Of a stretch of 64,000 nucleotides of DNA, positions 8,789 to 19,005 are shown in pieces (positions within the stretch are counted from its first letter, which is position 1; every line of letters starts with the position of its first letter). Position numbers and translations under genes: made by a program. Source of the stretch: Bacteroidales bacterium (GTDB taxonomy: Bacteria > Bacteroidota > Bacteroidia > Bacteroidales > GCA-2748055). The notes under the pieces are model-generated. The model was not told the origin of the DNA. It did not search any database and saw nothing but the letters and a program-made list of their open reading frames with translations. The stretch covers positions 52,790 through 116,789 of the forward strand of contig JACJXF010000004.1 of NCBI GenBank assembly GCA_020636775.1, written 5' to 3'.

Positions 8789-10168
8789 TTAATATTTAAT
8801 TGATTTTAAAACCTCCTTTATGGGATCCACCATCTGATCAATATCACCGGCACCCATGGATAAAAGAACGCCCGGTTTTAATTCTTCGATTACTCTTGAA
8901 ATCTGAGCTTTTGAACACAATATTCTTTCACCCTTATTCCTCAGTTTATCCAGAATCAATGTTGAATTTATCCCTGCTATGGGCTCCTCACGTGCCGGAT
9001 ACACATCCAAAAGAATTACATCGTCGAGTAAGGACAGGCTTTTTGAGAATCCTGCCGCAAAATCGCGCGTCCTTGTGTAAAGATGGGGCTGGAAAATGCC
9101 GGCAATTCTTTTTCCCGGAACAGCATCCCTTACCGAGAGGATAAAGGCCTTTAATTCCTCGGGATGATGAGCATAGTCGTCAATAAATAAAACATCTTCG
9201 TTATGAAGGATAATTTCAAATCTGCGCTTTACACCTTTATATCCGGAGAGGGCAAGTCGTATTTTCTCCGGATTAATGCCACACTGGTGAGCAATTGCAA
9301 ATGCTGCCACAGCATTTTCAATATTCAGTTTGCCATGAACACCCAGGATAAAATCCAGAAATACTTCCTCCCCGGCATGAATATCGAATCGGTTAAACAG
9401 GCCTTCCTTTTTTAATCCGGAAGCATAATAATCGGCCTGTTCCTCCAGACTATAGAAAAGTGTTTTTGTGTTTTCAGGAAATTCAATTTCTATTCCTTTT
9501 TTGGCAATTAACACTCCTGTTTTTTTGATCTGTGCGGCAAACTGGCTGAATGCAGCAAGAAGATTCTTCCGTTCCCTATAGATATCCAGGTGATCATCGT
9601 CAACAGCAGAAATAACAGCCATTTCGGGGAAGAGAGTGAGGAATGACCTGTCGAATTCATCAGCCTCTGCAATAAAATAATCAGATTCCGGATCAAGCAG
9701 CAAATTGCTGTTGTAGTTCCGGGTTATTCCTCCCAGAAAAGCATTGCAGGAAGTTCCGGAATGTTTGAATATATGAGCAATCATGGAAGAAATTGTAGTT
9801 TTCCCATGGGTACCGGCAATCGCAATCCCCATATGGTTTTCCATGATCTGACCGAGTAGTTGTGAACGTTTTACCAGCTGAAAACCCTGGCTTAAAAAAT
9901 ACTGATATTCTGTGTGTTCTTTGGGAACAGCAGGAGTGTAAACGATCAGGCAATTTTCTTTTGTCTTGCAGCTTTCAGGAATGAGGGAAATATCATCAAC
10001 AAAATGAATATCGATGCCTTCTCTCTGGAGCTGGTCGGTTAGCGGAGTGGATGTCCGGTCGTATCCTGCAACTATCTTCCCCTGAACCTTGAAATATCGG
10101 GCAAGAGCTGACATTCCGATTCCTCCGATGCCTATGAAATAAACCTTATGTATATCTCCCGGTTTCAT
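8789..10168 (-). CDS. murC: UDP-N-acetylmuramate--L-alanine ligase MurC
   Basis: This enzyme adds L-alanine to UDP-MurNAc in the cytoplasm using ATP. The 459-residue protein opens with the Rossmann-like YFIGIGGIGMSALARYF (UDP-binding domain), has the Mur-ligase P-loop GTHGKTT at 119-125, the central-domain ADEFDRSFL segment, and the C-terminal domain starting at FIDDYAHHPEELKAF with later FQPHLYTRT. Its length is typical. Its start overlaps the murG stop by 4 bases (ATGA), so translation is likely coupled. Confidence 0.97.
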   Translation of the reverse strand: MKPGDIHKVYFIGIGGIGMSALARYFKVQGKIVAGYDRTSTPLTDQLQREGIDIHFVDDISLIPESCKTKENCLIVYTPAVPKEHTEYQYFLSQGFQLVKRSQLLGQIMENHMGIAIAGTHGKTTISSMIAHIFKHSGTSCNAFLGGITRNYNSNLLLDPESDYFIAEADEFDRSFLTLFPEMAVISAVDDDHLDIYRERKNLLAAFSQFAAQIKKTGVLIAKKGIEIEFPENTKTLFYSLEEQADYYASGLKKEGLFNRFDIHAGEEVFLDFILGVHGKLNIENAVAAFAIAHQCGINPEKIRLALSGYKGVKRRFEIILHNEDVLFIDDYAHHPEELKAFILSVRDAVPGKRIAGIFQPHLYTRTRDFAAGFSKSLSLLDDVILLDVYPAREEPIAGINSTLILDKLRNKGERILCSKAQISRVIEELKPGVLLSMGAGDIDQMVDPIKEVLKSIKY

Positions 10169-11262
10169 TTTACCTCTATGCTTAGTATTTCTTTTGCAAT
10201 CCTGTCAGCCGAGTCCCTTATTGCCAGTTTCTGAAGGCTTTGCGATAATTTTTCTTTTTCATCTCTATTCTTCAACAGCTTTAATGCTGTCTCTATCAGA
10301 GTTTTGTCTGCATCAATATCCTTTACAAGAATTGAGGCTCCCTTTTTCACCAGTGAAAGAGCATTCTGAGTCTGATGATCCTCTGCCACATTGGGCGAAG
10401 GGACAAGGATTACCGGTTTCCCCACAATAGCCAGTTCTGAAATGGTTCCCGCCCCGGCTCTTGAAACTATTATGTCGGCTGCAGAAAAGGCCATATCCAT
10501 TTCACGGATAAATTGCAGAAGCATAATATTTTTCTTTCCGCTTTCCTGTAGTCTTGATTGCATTTCTTCATAATAAAGTTTGCCGCATTGCCATAGAAGC
10601 TGAACATCATCCGGCAATAATAATAGTGAACCGGCAACCGCATTATTTATGCTTCTTGCACCCAGGCTACCTCCCAGAATAAGGATGGTTTGTTTCCCGG
10701 GATCAAGCTTAAAATTCTTAAGCGATTCCTTTTTATCTTTTGCACCGTTTAAAATATCCTGTCGTACCGGGTTACCGGTCAAAATAATTTTTTCAGCTGG
10801 AAAAAACCGCTCCATATTATCGTAGGCCACACAAATTTTTGATGCTGATTTTGCAAGCAGCCTGTTTGTTACTCCCGCATAGGAGTTCTGTTCCTGTATT
10901 ACAAACGGCACATTCTTCCTGGATGCAGCTCTGAGAATGGGACCACTGGCATAACCTCCTACTCCCAATGCAACATCAGGTTTAAAATCTTTAATTATTT
11001 TCGCCGACATCCTCATACTCTTCCATAACTTCAGGAAAAAACTAAAACTCTTAAGACTCAACTTCCTCTGAAATCCTTCCACGGGCAGGCCAATTATCCG
11101 ATATCCGGCTTCCGGAACTTTTTCCATTTCAATTCGGTTCAGAGCCCCGACAAACAATATATCAACCTCCTTATCAGCCAGTTTTAATGCATTGGCAACC
11201 GCAATGGCAGGGAAAATATGTCCCCCTGTCCCTCCACCTCCTATGATAATTTTCTTAGCCAT
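10165..11262 (-). CDS. murG: MurG, lipid II-forming GlcNAc transferase
   Basis: MurG adds GlcNAc to lipid I on the inner face of the membrane. I place the start at 11262 (MAKKIIIGGGGTGGHIFPA), giving 365 residues; a longer frame from 11313 would add 17 lysine-rich residues lying inside the ftsW 3' end and ahead of the conserved first beta strand. Visible motifs are the first glycine-rich loop GGGGTGGHIFPA, the acceptor-side VGGYASGPIL, the second glycine-rich loop ILGGSLGARSINNAV, and the donor-binding SRAGAGTISEL and AEDHQTQNA segments. It overlaps ftsW by 8 bases and murC by 4. Confidence 0.96.
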   Translation of the reverse strand: MAKKIIIGGGGTGGHIFPAIAVANALKLADKEVDILFVGALNRIEMEKVPEAGYRIIGLPVEGFQRKLSLKSFSFFLKLWKSMRMSAKIIKDFKPDVALGVGGYASGPILRAASRKNVPFVIQEQNSYAGVTNRLLAKSASKICVAYDNMERFFPAEKIILTGNPVRQDILNGAKDKKESLKNFKLDPGKQTILILGGSLGARSINNAVAGSLLLLPDDVQLLWQCGKLYYEEMQSRLQESGKKNIMLLQFIREMDMAFSAADIIVSRAGAGTISELAIVGKPVILVPSPNVAEDHQTQNALSLVKKGASILVKDIDADKTLIETALKLLKNRDEKEKLSQSLQKLAIRDSADRIAKEILSIEVK

Positions 11263-12421
11263 CGACGGTTTCGGTATTTTTATCAGTTTCTTTCTTTTCT
11301 TCCTGTACGCCATGACTAACGCTTAGAATAATCCCCAGTGCAAGGCTTGTGGACAATATGGATGAACCTCCCATACTCACAAGCGGCAGGGTTTGTCCGG
11401 TTACGGGAACCAGGTTAACTGCTACGGCCATATTGATCATCGCCTGCAAAACCAGTCCCATGCTAAGCCCCAGGGCAAGCAGGGCTGCGAACGTTCGGCT
11501 GCTTTGCCTCACAATTAGTCCGGCCCTGAAGAACAACCAGATATAAAGGAACAGAAGCACAACACCTCCAAGGAGTCCGTATTCTTCAATAATAATGGCG
11601 TATATAAAATCTGAATAGGGATGAGGAAGGTAATTTCTCTGGGTGCTGTTACCGGGACCTCTTCCAATAAGTCCTCCATTTACAATAGCTATCTTCGCCC
11701 GGTTTACCTGGAAGCTTTCCTCATTTTCCTCTCCCGACATATAATTTTCGATCCGGTTTTTCCAGGTTCCAATCCTTCCCCCTTTATCCAGATAAAGAGA
11801 AATACTGATAAAAAGTGTAAGAACCACAATACCTCCGGCAATGGTAAGGGCAAGGAACTTAAATGGAATGCGGCCCACAAACATCAGGGTCATGGATGTC
11901 ACAAACAGGATGGCAGCCGTGGATAAATTGGCAGGCATAATCAATCCGCAAACCAGGATTACCGGCCAGATAATCTGGAGAAAGACGGATTTAAATTCAG
12001 CGATTTTGTCCTGCCGAAGAGACAGTATCCTGGCAACATACATGATAATAGCCAGCTTGGCAAAATCGGAAGGCTGTATGGTAAAGCCAATACCGGGAAC
12101 CGTAAGCCATCTTCGGGCTTCATTGATGGACGGACCGGTTACCAGGGTAAGGGCCAGAACGGGTATGGATATAAAAAGAAATATCTGTGAAAACCTGCTG
12201 AAATACTTGTAGGGAATGGCAGAAGTAGCAATAATAATAAAAATCCCGATGGACAACAGGATAAGCTGCTTAATCAGGTAATAGGCTGTGTTGCCGCCTC
12301 TTACCTTATATGCAAGGGTTCCCGTTGAGCTGTAAACAGCAAGTATTGAAATCATAGACAGAAATATAATTACCATCCAGATTACACGGTCGCCCCTGAT
12401 ATGTTTACTTATTACACTCAT
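11255..12421 (-). CDS. ftsW: FtsW, SEDS peptidoglycan polymerase of division
   Basis: The 388-residue protein is polytopic (around ten hydrophobic segments) and carries SEDS hallmarks: a basic N-terminus before the first helix, GPSINEARRWLTVPGIGFTIQPSDFAKL in the middle (RRWL and QPSDFAK being the key parts), a large loop with RAKIAIVNGGLIGRGPGNS, SDFIYAIIIEEYGLLGG (catalytic-region Asp/Glu), and the final PVTGQTLPLVSMGGSS. FtsW works with FtsI to make septal glycan strands. It starts one base inside the murD stop. Its last seven codons overlap the murG start. Confidence 0.97.
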   Translation of the reverse strand: MSVISKHIRGDRVIWMVIIFLSMISILAVYSSTGTLAYKVRGGNTAYYLIKQLILLSIGIFIIIATSAIPYKYFSRFSQIFLFISIPVLALTLVTGPSINEARRWLTVPGIGFTIQPSDFAKLAIIMYVARILSLRQDKIAEFKSVFLQIIWPVILVCGLIMPANLSTAAILFVTSMTLMFVGRIPFKFLALTIAGGIVVLTLFISISLYLDKGGRIGTWKNRIENYMSGEENEESFQVNRAKIAIVNGGLIGRGPGNSTQRNYLPHPYSDFIYAIIIEEYGLLGGVVLLFLYIWLFFRAGLIVRQSSRTFAALLALGLSMGLVLQAMINMAVAVNLVPVTGQTLPLVSMGGSSILSTSLALGIILSVSHGVQEEKKETDKNTETVDG

Positions 12422-13767
12422 TATAATTCACGTACAGCCTCTTTAAAAAATCTTCCTCTTTGTTCGTAATTTTCAAATAAATCAAAGCTTGCGCAGCAGG
12501 GAGACAGCAGCACTACATCCCCGTCGGTACCATGATGGTAAGCCTTTCTAACAGCATCCTTCATATTATCAGTATCGATTATTTCATCAACCAGACCCTC
12601 GAAAGCCTTGTGCAGTTTCTTATTGTCCTTTCCAAGGCAGATCAGCACCTTCACCTTATCCTGCACCAGCGCTTTAAGGCTCTCATAGTCATTTCCCTTG
12701 TCAACGCCTCCTGCAATCCATATTACAGGATTATGCATACTTTCAAGTGCGTACCAGCTTGAGTTTACATTTGTGGCCTTCGAATCATTAATAAATTCTA
12801 TTCCGTGCACTTTTACAACCGATTCAAGGCGGTGCTCCACTCCCTGAAAGTCCATCAGACTTTCACGGATAATTTCTTTGCGGATTTTTAAAACTGAACC
12901 TGCAATACCTGCAGCCATGGAATTATAAGTATTATGCCGGCCTTTTAGAGAAAGCTCCTGTAAGGACATGGAAAAATCAACATCATCGAATTCAATTCGT
13001 AAAAATTTCTCTTCCTCAACCCAGGCTACATCATCAGGATGTTTATAGTAGGCAAATGGAAGCTGCTGTGCCTTTGTCACGATTTTCTCCAGCTCCTTAA
13101 TTGTAATTTCATCATCGGAACAGAAAAGGAAATACTGGTCCTCTGTAAGATTCTGAGTAATTCTGAACTTCGAGTCTACATAATTCTGCAGGTTATAGTC
13201 GTAGCGGTCGAGGTGATCCGGGGTAATATTAAGCAGAATGGCTATGTCGGCTTTAAATTCGTACATACCGTCAAGCTGGAAGCTGCTAAGTTCCAGAACA
13301 TAGTAATCATATTCTTCGGTAGCTACCTGATAGGCAAAGCTCTTACCGATATTACCGGCCATCCCTGCATTGAGTCCGGCTTTTCTCATCATATGATGAA
13401 TAAGCGAAGCAGTTGTGGTTTTACCATTGCTCCCTGTAATACATATTTTCTTGGCAGAGGTATAGCGTGCAGCGAATTCAATATCGGAAATAATCTTTAT
13501 CCCCTTCTTCCTAAGCTGGATTACCAGAGGAGTCGACTCCGCAATGCCGGGACTCTTGATCACCTCATCGGCATTCAGAATAAGCTTTTCGGTATGCCTT
13601 TCTTCCTCATAGGGGATCATGTGCTGATCGAGAATTTCGATATACCTGGGCTTAATCTTGTTGCTGTCGGAAACAAAGACATCAAATCCTTGTTTTTTTG
13701 CCAGTACGGCAGCTCCGGTACCACTTTCACCGGCACCCAGGATTGCTATTCTTCTAGTTATTTCCAT
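12421..13767 (-). CDS. murD: UDP-MurNAc-L-Ala--D-glutamate ligase MurD
   Basis: The cytoplasmic ATP-dependent ligase adds D-glutamate. Its 448 residues contain the N-terminal nucleotide-fold IAILGAGESGTGAAVLAKK, the P-loop GSNGKTT at 112-118, LELSSFQLD in the central domain, ILLNITPDHLDRY, the VEHRLESV linker, FINDSKATN at the start of domain three, and a C-terminal LLSPCCASFDLFENYEQRG. All are standard MurD marks and the length is normal. It starts 20 bases after the mraY stop and touches ftsW by one base. Confidence 0.97.
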   Translation of the reverse strand: MEITRRIAILGAGESGTGAAVLAKKQGFDVFVSDSNKIKPRYIEILDQHMIPYEEERHTEKLILNADEVIKSPGIAESTPLVIQLRKKGIKIISDIEFAARYTSAKKICITGSNGKTTTASLIHHMMRKAGLNAGMAGNIGKSFAYQVATEEYDYYVLELSSFQLDGMYEFKADIAILLNITPDHLDRYDYNLQNYVDSKFRITQNLTEDQYFLFCSDDEITIKELEKIVTKAQQLPFAYYKHPDDVAWVEEEKFLRIEFDDVDFSMSLQELSLKGRHNTYNSMAAGIAGSVLKIRKEIIRESLMDFQGVEHRLESVVKVHGIEFINDSKATNVNSSWYALESMHNPVIWIAGGVDKGNDYESLKALVQDKVKVLICLGKDNKKLHKAFEGLVDEIIDTDNMKDAVRKAYHHGTDGDVVLLSPCCASFDLFENYEQRGRFFKEAVREL

Positions 13768-13787
13768 TAACCTGCGGTTTTATGTTA

Positions 13788-15032
13788 TTATCGTATTTTC
13801 AATGTAATTATGGTGATAACTGCCAGAAGGATTCCGATGATCCAGAACCTCGTGACAATTTTAGCCTCGGGATATCCCTTTAGCTGAAAATGATGATGCA
13901 ACGGCGCCATCCGGAAAATCCGCCTTCCCTCCCCAAATTTCCTTTTGGTATATTTAAACCAGGAAACCTGCATCACCACTGACAGATTTTCAACCAGAAA
14001 CACTCCGCACAGAATCGGTATTAAAAGCTCCTTTCGAATAATGATGGCAAAAACAGCAATTATTCCGCCAATGGCCAGACTGCCGGTATCTCCCATGAAA
14101 ATCTGTGCCGGGTAGGAATTGTACCACAGGAAGCCTACTGTAGCCCCAATAAATGCGCTTGCGAAAATCACCAGCTCACCAATGTGGGGGATATACATTA
14201 TTTTCAGGTACTCGGCAATTATTGTGTTACCTGATACATAGGCAAGTATCCCAAGCGTTGTTCCGATAATTGCCGCCACACCCGTAGCCAGCCCATCGAG
14301 CCCGTCTGTCATATTGGCTCCGTTTGAAACTGCTGTAAGAATAAAGATGGTAATCAGTACAAAGACAATCCAGGCATACTTAACCGCCTTATCCCCCATA
14401 AACCAGACAAGCCATGAATAATCGAATTCATTATTTTTCAGGAAGGGAATGGTAGTCAGGTTTGATTTCTTTTCTATTACCTCGAAAGCTTTACCATCCT
14501 TCTGTATTACCGGGTGTGTTGCGCTTGCAATTTTCTCCACAGGAATCTCAACATGCTTTCTGATAACCACCTGATTGCTGAAATATAGGGTCATCCCCAC
14601 AATGAGTCCCAATACAATCTGACCGATTACCTTGAATTTTCCTGCAAGGCCCTTTTTATTTTTCCTGAATACTTTTATATAATCGTCGAGAAACCCAATA
14701 AATCCAAGCCATACAGTGGTAACAAGCATGAGAATTACATAAATATTTTTCAGATCTCCAAACAGCAGAGTAGGTACAATGATAGAAAGGAGAATTATCA
14801 GTCCGCCCATGGTTGGAGTACCCTTTTTTTGCATCTGGCCTTCCAGTCCGAGATCCCGGATAGTTTCCCCTATCTGTTTTCTTTGCAGTATGCTGATAAT
14901 CCTTTTACCGTAAATGGTTGAAATAGCCAGGGATGTGATAATTGCCATGGCTGAGCGAAAGGATATATACTGGAAGACCCCTGCTCCGGGAACATCCAGT
15001 TTATCGAGATATTGAAAAAGATAATAAAGCAT
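13788..15032 (-). CDS. mraY: MraY, phospho-MurNAc-pentapeptide transferase
   Basis: MraY moves phospho-MurNAc-pentapeptide onto undecaprenyl phosphate to give lipid I. The protein is polytopic and has the catalytic [16 protein letters not shown] (DDxxK at 116-120), [15 protein letters not shown] (~238-251), the [10 protein letters not shown] loop and the [11 protein letters not shown] histidine motif. At 414 residues it is longer than the ~360 of proteobacterial enzymes because of a ~45-residue soluble insertion at about 155-205, as is usual in Bacteroidota. It starts 2 bases after murE. Confidence 0.97.
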   Translation of the reverse strand: MLYYLFQYLDKLDVPGAGVFQYISFRSAMAIITSLAISTIYGKRIISILQRKQIGETIRDLGLEGQMQKKGTPTMGGLIILLSIIVPTLLFGDLKNIYVILMLVTTVWLGFIGFLDDYIKVFRKNKKGLAGKFKVIGQIVLGLIVGMTLYFSNQVVIRKHVEIPVEKIASATHPVIQKDGKAFEVIEKKSNLTTIPFLKNNEFDYSWLVWFMGDKAVKYAWIVFVLITIFILTAVSNGANMTDGLDGLATGVAAIIGTTLGILAYVSGNTIIAEYLKIMYIPHIGELVIFASAFIGATVGFLWYNSYPAQIFMGDTGSLAIGGIIAVFAIIIRKELLIPILCGVFLVENLSVVMQVSWFKYTKRKFGEGRRIFRMAPLHHHFQLKGYPEAKIVTRFWIIGILLAVITIITLKIR

Positions 15033-15034
15033 AC

Positions 15035-16492
15035 TTACTTGTTTATTAAATATTTTCTTAGCATTTCCTTATCGTCAAAATGATGTTTAACCCCTTTAAT
15101 CTCCTGGTAGGTTTCGTGACCTTTTCCTGCCAGAAGAATAATATCAGTACTTTCGGCAAATGAGCATGTAGCTCTAATAGCTTCCTCCCTGTCGGTGATG
15201 CTAATGGCTTTCCTTTCCAGCACAGGATCCAGCCCGGTTTTCATATCATTGATAATTGTCTCAGGTTCCTCATCCCTGGGATTGTCGGAAGTAAGAATAA
15301 GTTTATCACTAAGGCTGGCTGCTATTCTGGCCATAAGAGGTCTTTTTGTTTTATCGCGATTCCCGCCGGCCCCTACTATGGTTATTATTCTGTTTTCTCC
15401 GTTTCTTATTTCCCGGATGGTTTTTAGCACATTTTCAAGAGCATCCGGGGTATGGGCATAATCGACAATTGCAGTAGTCCCGCTTTCGGAACGCATTACT
15501 TCGAATCTTCCCGCTACAGACTGTAACTTGCTGATTCCGGCAGAAACCTCATCCTTATCGGCATTTAAAAGTCTTGCCGCACCATAGATTGCGAGAATAT
15601 TATAAGCATTAAACACACCGGGCAATTGCGTCCATAGCTCTTTATTTTCAAGTATTATAAGATTTCCTTCAAGATAACTTTCTGCTATTTTTCCCTTGAA
15701 ATCCGACATAGCCTTCAGGGAATAACTATGGATCTTTGCCTTGCAATTCTGCGTCAGTATTTTGGAATTTTTGTCATCAGCATTCATCAGGGCAAAGGCA
15801 TCCGGAGGCAGAGCATCAAAGAACATCTTCTTGGCCATCAGGTAATCCCGGAACGTTTTGTGGTAATCGAGATGGTCGTGAGTAAGGTTGGTGAATATCC
15901 CTCCCGCAAACCTCAGCCCACCTATTCTCCTCTGATGAGCGGCATGTGAGCTAACTTCCATGAAAGCATATTCACAGCCTGCTTCGGTCATTTCCTTTAG
16001 GAGAGAGTTTATCTGCAGGGGATCGGGAGTAGTATGACTTGCCGGAGCCGACTTTCCAGCAACTTCAGTCTTTATGGTTGAAATAAGTCCGCATTTATAA
16101 CCAAGTCCGGTAAAAAGATGATAGAGTAAGGTGGCAATGGTGGTTTTGCCATTGGTGCCGGTAACACCCACCAGCTGCAGTTTCTCGCTGGGCCGGCCGT
16201 AGTACTCAGAAGCCATCTGTGCCAGTGCTTCGTGAGAATTAAGAACCTGAATAACTGTGCATTCCCCTTCATTGATATCGGGCCAGTCCTCGCATACAAC
16301 AGCCGACACTCCCTTTTTTACAAGCTCGGGGATAAATAAATGGCCATCAGATTGCGTGCCTTTCAGGGCAAAAAACAGATCTCCCTTTCCGGCTTTTCTG
16401 GAGTCGAAGCAAAGATTGGCTATCCCGGTATCCGGATCACCCATTGTGCGAATGAGGCTGATGTTTTTTAATATGTCGCTTAATCTTTTCAC
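15035..16492 (-). CDS. murE: UDP-MurNAc-tripeptide synthetase MurE (meso-diaminopimelate type)
   Basis: This ATP-dependent ligase adds the third stem-peptide residue. The 485-residue protein has the N-terminal UDP-binding domain with [16 protein letters not shown], the P-loop GTNGKTT at 112-118, [11 protein letters not shown], the conserved [14 protein letters not shown], and the sequence DNPRDEEP at 403-410. DNPR at this site is the known recognition motif for meso-diaminopimelate (lysine enzymes differ), so the wall should be of the A1-gamma type. The start overlaps the ftsI stop by one base. Confidence 0.97.
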   Translation of the reverse strand: MKRLSDILKNISLIRTMGDPDTGIANLCFDSRKAGKGDLFFALKGTQSDGHLFIPELVKKGVSAVVCEDWPDINEGECTVIQVLNSHEALAQMASEYYGRPSEKLQLVGVTGTNGKTTIATLLYHLFTGLGYKCGLISTIKTEVAGKSAPASHTTPDPLQINSLLKEMTEAGCEYAFMEVSSHAAHQRRIGGLRFAGGIFTNLTHDHLDYHKTFRDYLMAKKMFFDALPPDAFALMNADDKNSKILTQNCKAKIHSYSLKAMSDFKGKIAESYLEGNLIILENKELWTQLPGVFNAYNILAIYGAARLLNADKDEVSAGISKLQSVAGRFEVMRSESGTTAIVDYAHTPDALENVLKTIREIRNGENRIITIVGAGGNRDKTKRPLMARIAASLSDKLILTSDNPRDEEPETIINDMKTGLDPVLERKAISITDREEAIRATCSFAESTDIILLAGKGHETYQEIKGVKHHFDDKEMLRKYLINK

Positions 16493-18618
16493 TAATTGTC
16501 TGGTATTGTCATTTCCAAATTCACTCCACCTACGCTGCCGGCAAGGGTTCCGGGAGGCACTGACTGAAAGCGTACCGTTCCCCTCCCACTTACATTCACC
16601 CGTAATCCCGCATCCTCCATAAGGTAAAGGGCATCTTTCAAACCCATTCCAACTACATTCGGGACCAGCTTTTCAATAACCGATCTTGAGCTAACCGCCA
16701 GCTGATCGCCTTCAACCGTAGCCGAAACCCAATCCGATTTTGTAAGGGGCTTTTTCATTGGGATATCCAGCTCATCCAACACTGTTTTAAGAGCCTTATA
16801 ATTTCCGTTTTTTGTATAGGGAATATCAGCAAGCTGCACCTTTTTGTCGTTTATGGCCTCATGCATATCGAGACTTGTGGCATACACTTTATTGGCTATT
16901 TCACGGAAAACCGGGCCTGCAACTACATTTCCGTAATACACGTATTTGGATGGGGCATTGACAACTACTATGCAGGAGTAGCGGGGATTATCGGCAGGAA
17001 AATAGCCAACAAAGGATGCCTGATAGGTAATACGTGACTTCTGGCTATAGCCGGTTTTACTGTCGGGAATCTGAGCGGTACCCGTTTTTCCGGCGATTAA
17101 AAAATTATCATTTTTAAGATTACTGGCTGTTCCCCGCTCCACAACTCCAAGACACATTTTCTGAAGCTTTCTTAGGGTGGATCTGGAACAAATGGATGAA
17201 TTGATTATCTCCGGACCGTAACTTTCAACCAGGCTGCCATGGTATCTTACTTCCTTAACCAGTCTTGGCTTAACCATAACCCCGTTGTTTGCCACTGCAT
17301 TATACAGGCTTAATATCTGGAGAGGAGTGACGGCCATTTCGTATCCGATACTCATCCACGGGAGGGTGATTCCGGACCATGTTTTGTTGTCGGGGGATTT
17401 TATTTCCGGCCTGCCTTCACCTCTGATATCGAGCCCCAGAGGTTTATTCAAACCCAGCTTATAAATGCCGTTTATGAATTTCTCAGGATGGTCCTTATAG
17501 TTTTCGAAGATGATTTTTGAAACCCCCACGTTTGAAGATTTTTCAAATACCTGCTGAACCGTGATGGCCCCAAAACTTTCATCACCGCTGTCTACAAGTT
17601 TTTTCCCATAATAGCTGATTTCCCCATTGCCGGTATTTACTATATCGTCGATATCAACATAACCATCCTCCATGGCAAGCATGAGAGATACCAGTTTGAA
17701 GGTAGAACCCGGAACGGTACTTTCTCCGACAGCAAAATTATAGGACTCGTAATATCGGCCATTTTCATCTCTCTGAAGATTTGCTATTGCCTTGATCTCC
17801 CCGGTTTTCACTTCCATCAGCACCGCTGTTCCATGTCGGGCATTATGAGCCGTAAGCTGTCTGAGTAATGCTTTTTCAGCAACATCCTGAATGTTCAGAT
17901 CTATAGTTGTGATAATATCCTTTCCGTCTTTAGGGTCAATCTCGTATCCATCTCCCAGCGGCACATAAAGGTCTTTTCCAAGTCGCTTCTGAAGTAAGAG
18001 TCCTTCGGTTCCGGTCAGCAGTTCATCGAATGAACCTTCAATTCCAACACGGTTACCCAGTTCCGACCTGGTGGTACTTCCAATGGTTCTGGCAGCCAGA
18101 TAGCCGTTGGGTCTGATCCGTTTGGAGGTTTTTATAAAACGTACGCCCCCCTTGAATCTCCCCAGTCTGAAAATATGAAATTCACGGGCTTTGCGCATCT
18201 GGTCGTAGCTGACATCATCCTTTACCAGGTAGTATTGTTTTTTTGCCTTTCTGGCCTCTACCAGTTCACGCTTGTAACGATCCCAGCTCTTGTCTCCGAA
18301 AAGGGAGGCAAGTTCCCGCGACAAGGCATCAACCTGTGAAAAGAAAATATCATTAGTAAGGTAATCGACAGTAAAGTCCATCCGGATTTCGTAATAAGGA
18401 ACCGACAGTGCCAGCACCCTGCCATCAGCGCTGTAAATATCCCCTCTGGTTGAAGCAATGGGAACCTGGCGAAGGGGAGCTGCTTCAGAGTCGACCGACC
18501 ACTTATCCTTCTCAGCAAACTGCAGGTATATTATCCGGCCAAATATAGAAAGGGCAAAGACTACCATAAACAGGTAAACCATTGCTACTCTCCATAATAT
18601 GTCCTTTTTTACTGACAT
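16492..18618 (-). CDS. ftsI: FtsI/PBP3-type penicillin-binding protein with PASTA domain
   Basis: The 708-residue septal transpeptidase has one N-terminal membrane segment (~10-32), a pedestal domain with STRGDIYSADGRVLA, and a transpeptidase domain with the serine box STFK (305-308), SSN (361-363) and KTGT (511-514). A C-terminal PASTA domain covers about 640-700 (VPNVVGMGLKDALYLMEDAG). PASTA on FtsI is common in Bacteroidota and in Gram-positives but absent from the E. coli protein. It directly abuts ftsL and overlaps murE by one base. It cross-links septal peptidoglycan together with FtsW, encoded downstream. Confidence 0.96.
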   Translation of the reverse strand: MSVKKDILWRVAMVYLFMVVFALSIFGRIIYLQFAEKDKWSVDSEAAPLRQVPIASTRGDIYSADGRVLALSVPYYEIRMDFTVDYLTNDIFFSQVDALSRELASLFGDKSWDRYKRELVEARKAKKQYYLVKDDVSYDQMRKAREFHIFRLGRFKGGVRFIKTSKRIRPNGYLAARTIGSTTRSELGNRVGIEGSFDELLTGTEGLLLQKRLGKDLYVPLGDGYEIDPKDGKDIITTIDLNIQDVAEKALLRQLTAHNARHGTAVLMEVKTGEIKAIANLQRDENGRYYESYNFAVGESTVPGSTFKLVSLMLAMEDGYVDIDDIVNTGNGEISYYGKKLVDSGDESFGAITVQQVFEKSSNVGVSKIIFENYKDHPEKFINGIYKLGLNKPLGLDIRGEGRPEIKSPDNKTWSGITLPWMSIGYEMAVTPLQILSLYNAVANNGVMVKPRLVKEVRYHGSLVESYGPEIINSSICSRSTLRKLQKMCLGVVERGTASNLKNDNFLIAGKTGTAQIPDSKTGYSQKSRITYQASFVGYFPADNPRYSCIVVVNAPSKYVYYGNVVAGPVFREIANKVYATSLDMHEAINDKKVQLADIPYTKNGNYKALKTVLDELDIPMKKPLTKSDWVSATVEGDQLAVSSRSVIEKLVPNVVGMGLKDALYLMEDAGLRVNVSGRGTVRFQSVPPGTLAGSVGGVNLEMTIPDN

Positions 18619-19002
18619 TTAATCTCTCCTGAAATTGCTTTTTACTATTTTCTTGGGAGGAACAGTTGATTCCTTAATCGACAATCCTTTCCTCTTTACC
18701 TCATCAGCTACCTCAGTCTGCCTGCTGAGTTTCATAAGTTCGGCAGATATAAAGATCGACTGGGCTCTCAGATCGCTGAGTTCCGTTTTTGTTTCTTTTA
18801 CACTTCTTCTGAGCTTTTCTGCATGGTAGCGGTTCGATATATAAAGCATTGCCATCATACCGAGAAAAAACACAAAGGGCAGCTGACCCCGGAAAGACTT
18901 CCTGGTAAGAAGACTTCCGTCGATAATGCCCCGTATTGCCGAAGGGGATTTTTTTTCTTTCGATTCCCCCTCCTTTTTAGTTGTTTTTTTATTCTCTTCC
19001 AT
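18619..19002 (-). CDS. ftsL: FtsL-like division protein
   Basis: The 127-residue bitopic protein has a highly charged cytoplasmic N-terminus (~45 residues, lysine and glutamate rich), one membrane segment (~44-57, FVFFLGMMAMLYIS) and a periplasmic heptad-rich helix (~60-105, KLRRSVKETKTELSDLRAQ) consistent with the FtsL/FtsB coiled coil. Primary sequence in this family is poorly conserved, so the call comes from size, topology and its place between rsmH and ftsI. It starts 3 bases after rsmH and abuts ftsI. Confidence 0.88.
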   Translation of the reverse strand: MEENKKTTKKEGESKEKKSPSAIRGIIDGSLLTRKSFRGQLPFVFFLGMMAMLYISNRYHAEKLRRSVKETKTELSDLRAQSIFISAELMKLSRQTEVADEVKRKGLSIKESTVPPKKIVKSNFRRD

Positions 19003-19005
19003 ATC

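Noticed and set aside
11263..11313. Longer MurG start
   Set aside because: The 17 extra residues are lysine-rich, lie wholly within ftsW and precede the conserved first strand of MurG.
13039..13770. Plus-strand frame of 243 residues opposite murD
   Set aside because: Long antisense frame caused by the codon use of murD; its product has no recognisable motif and no promoter was seen.
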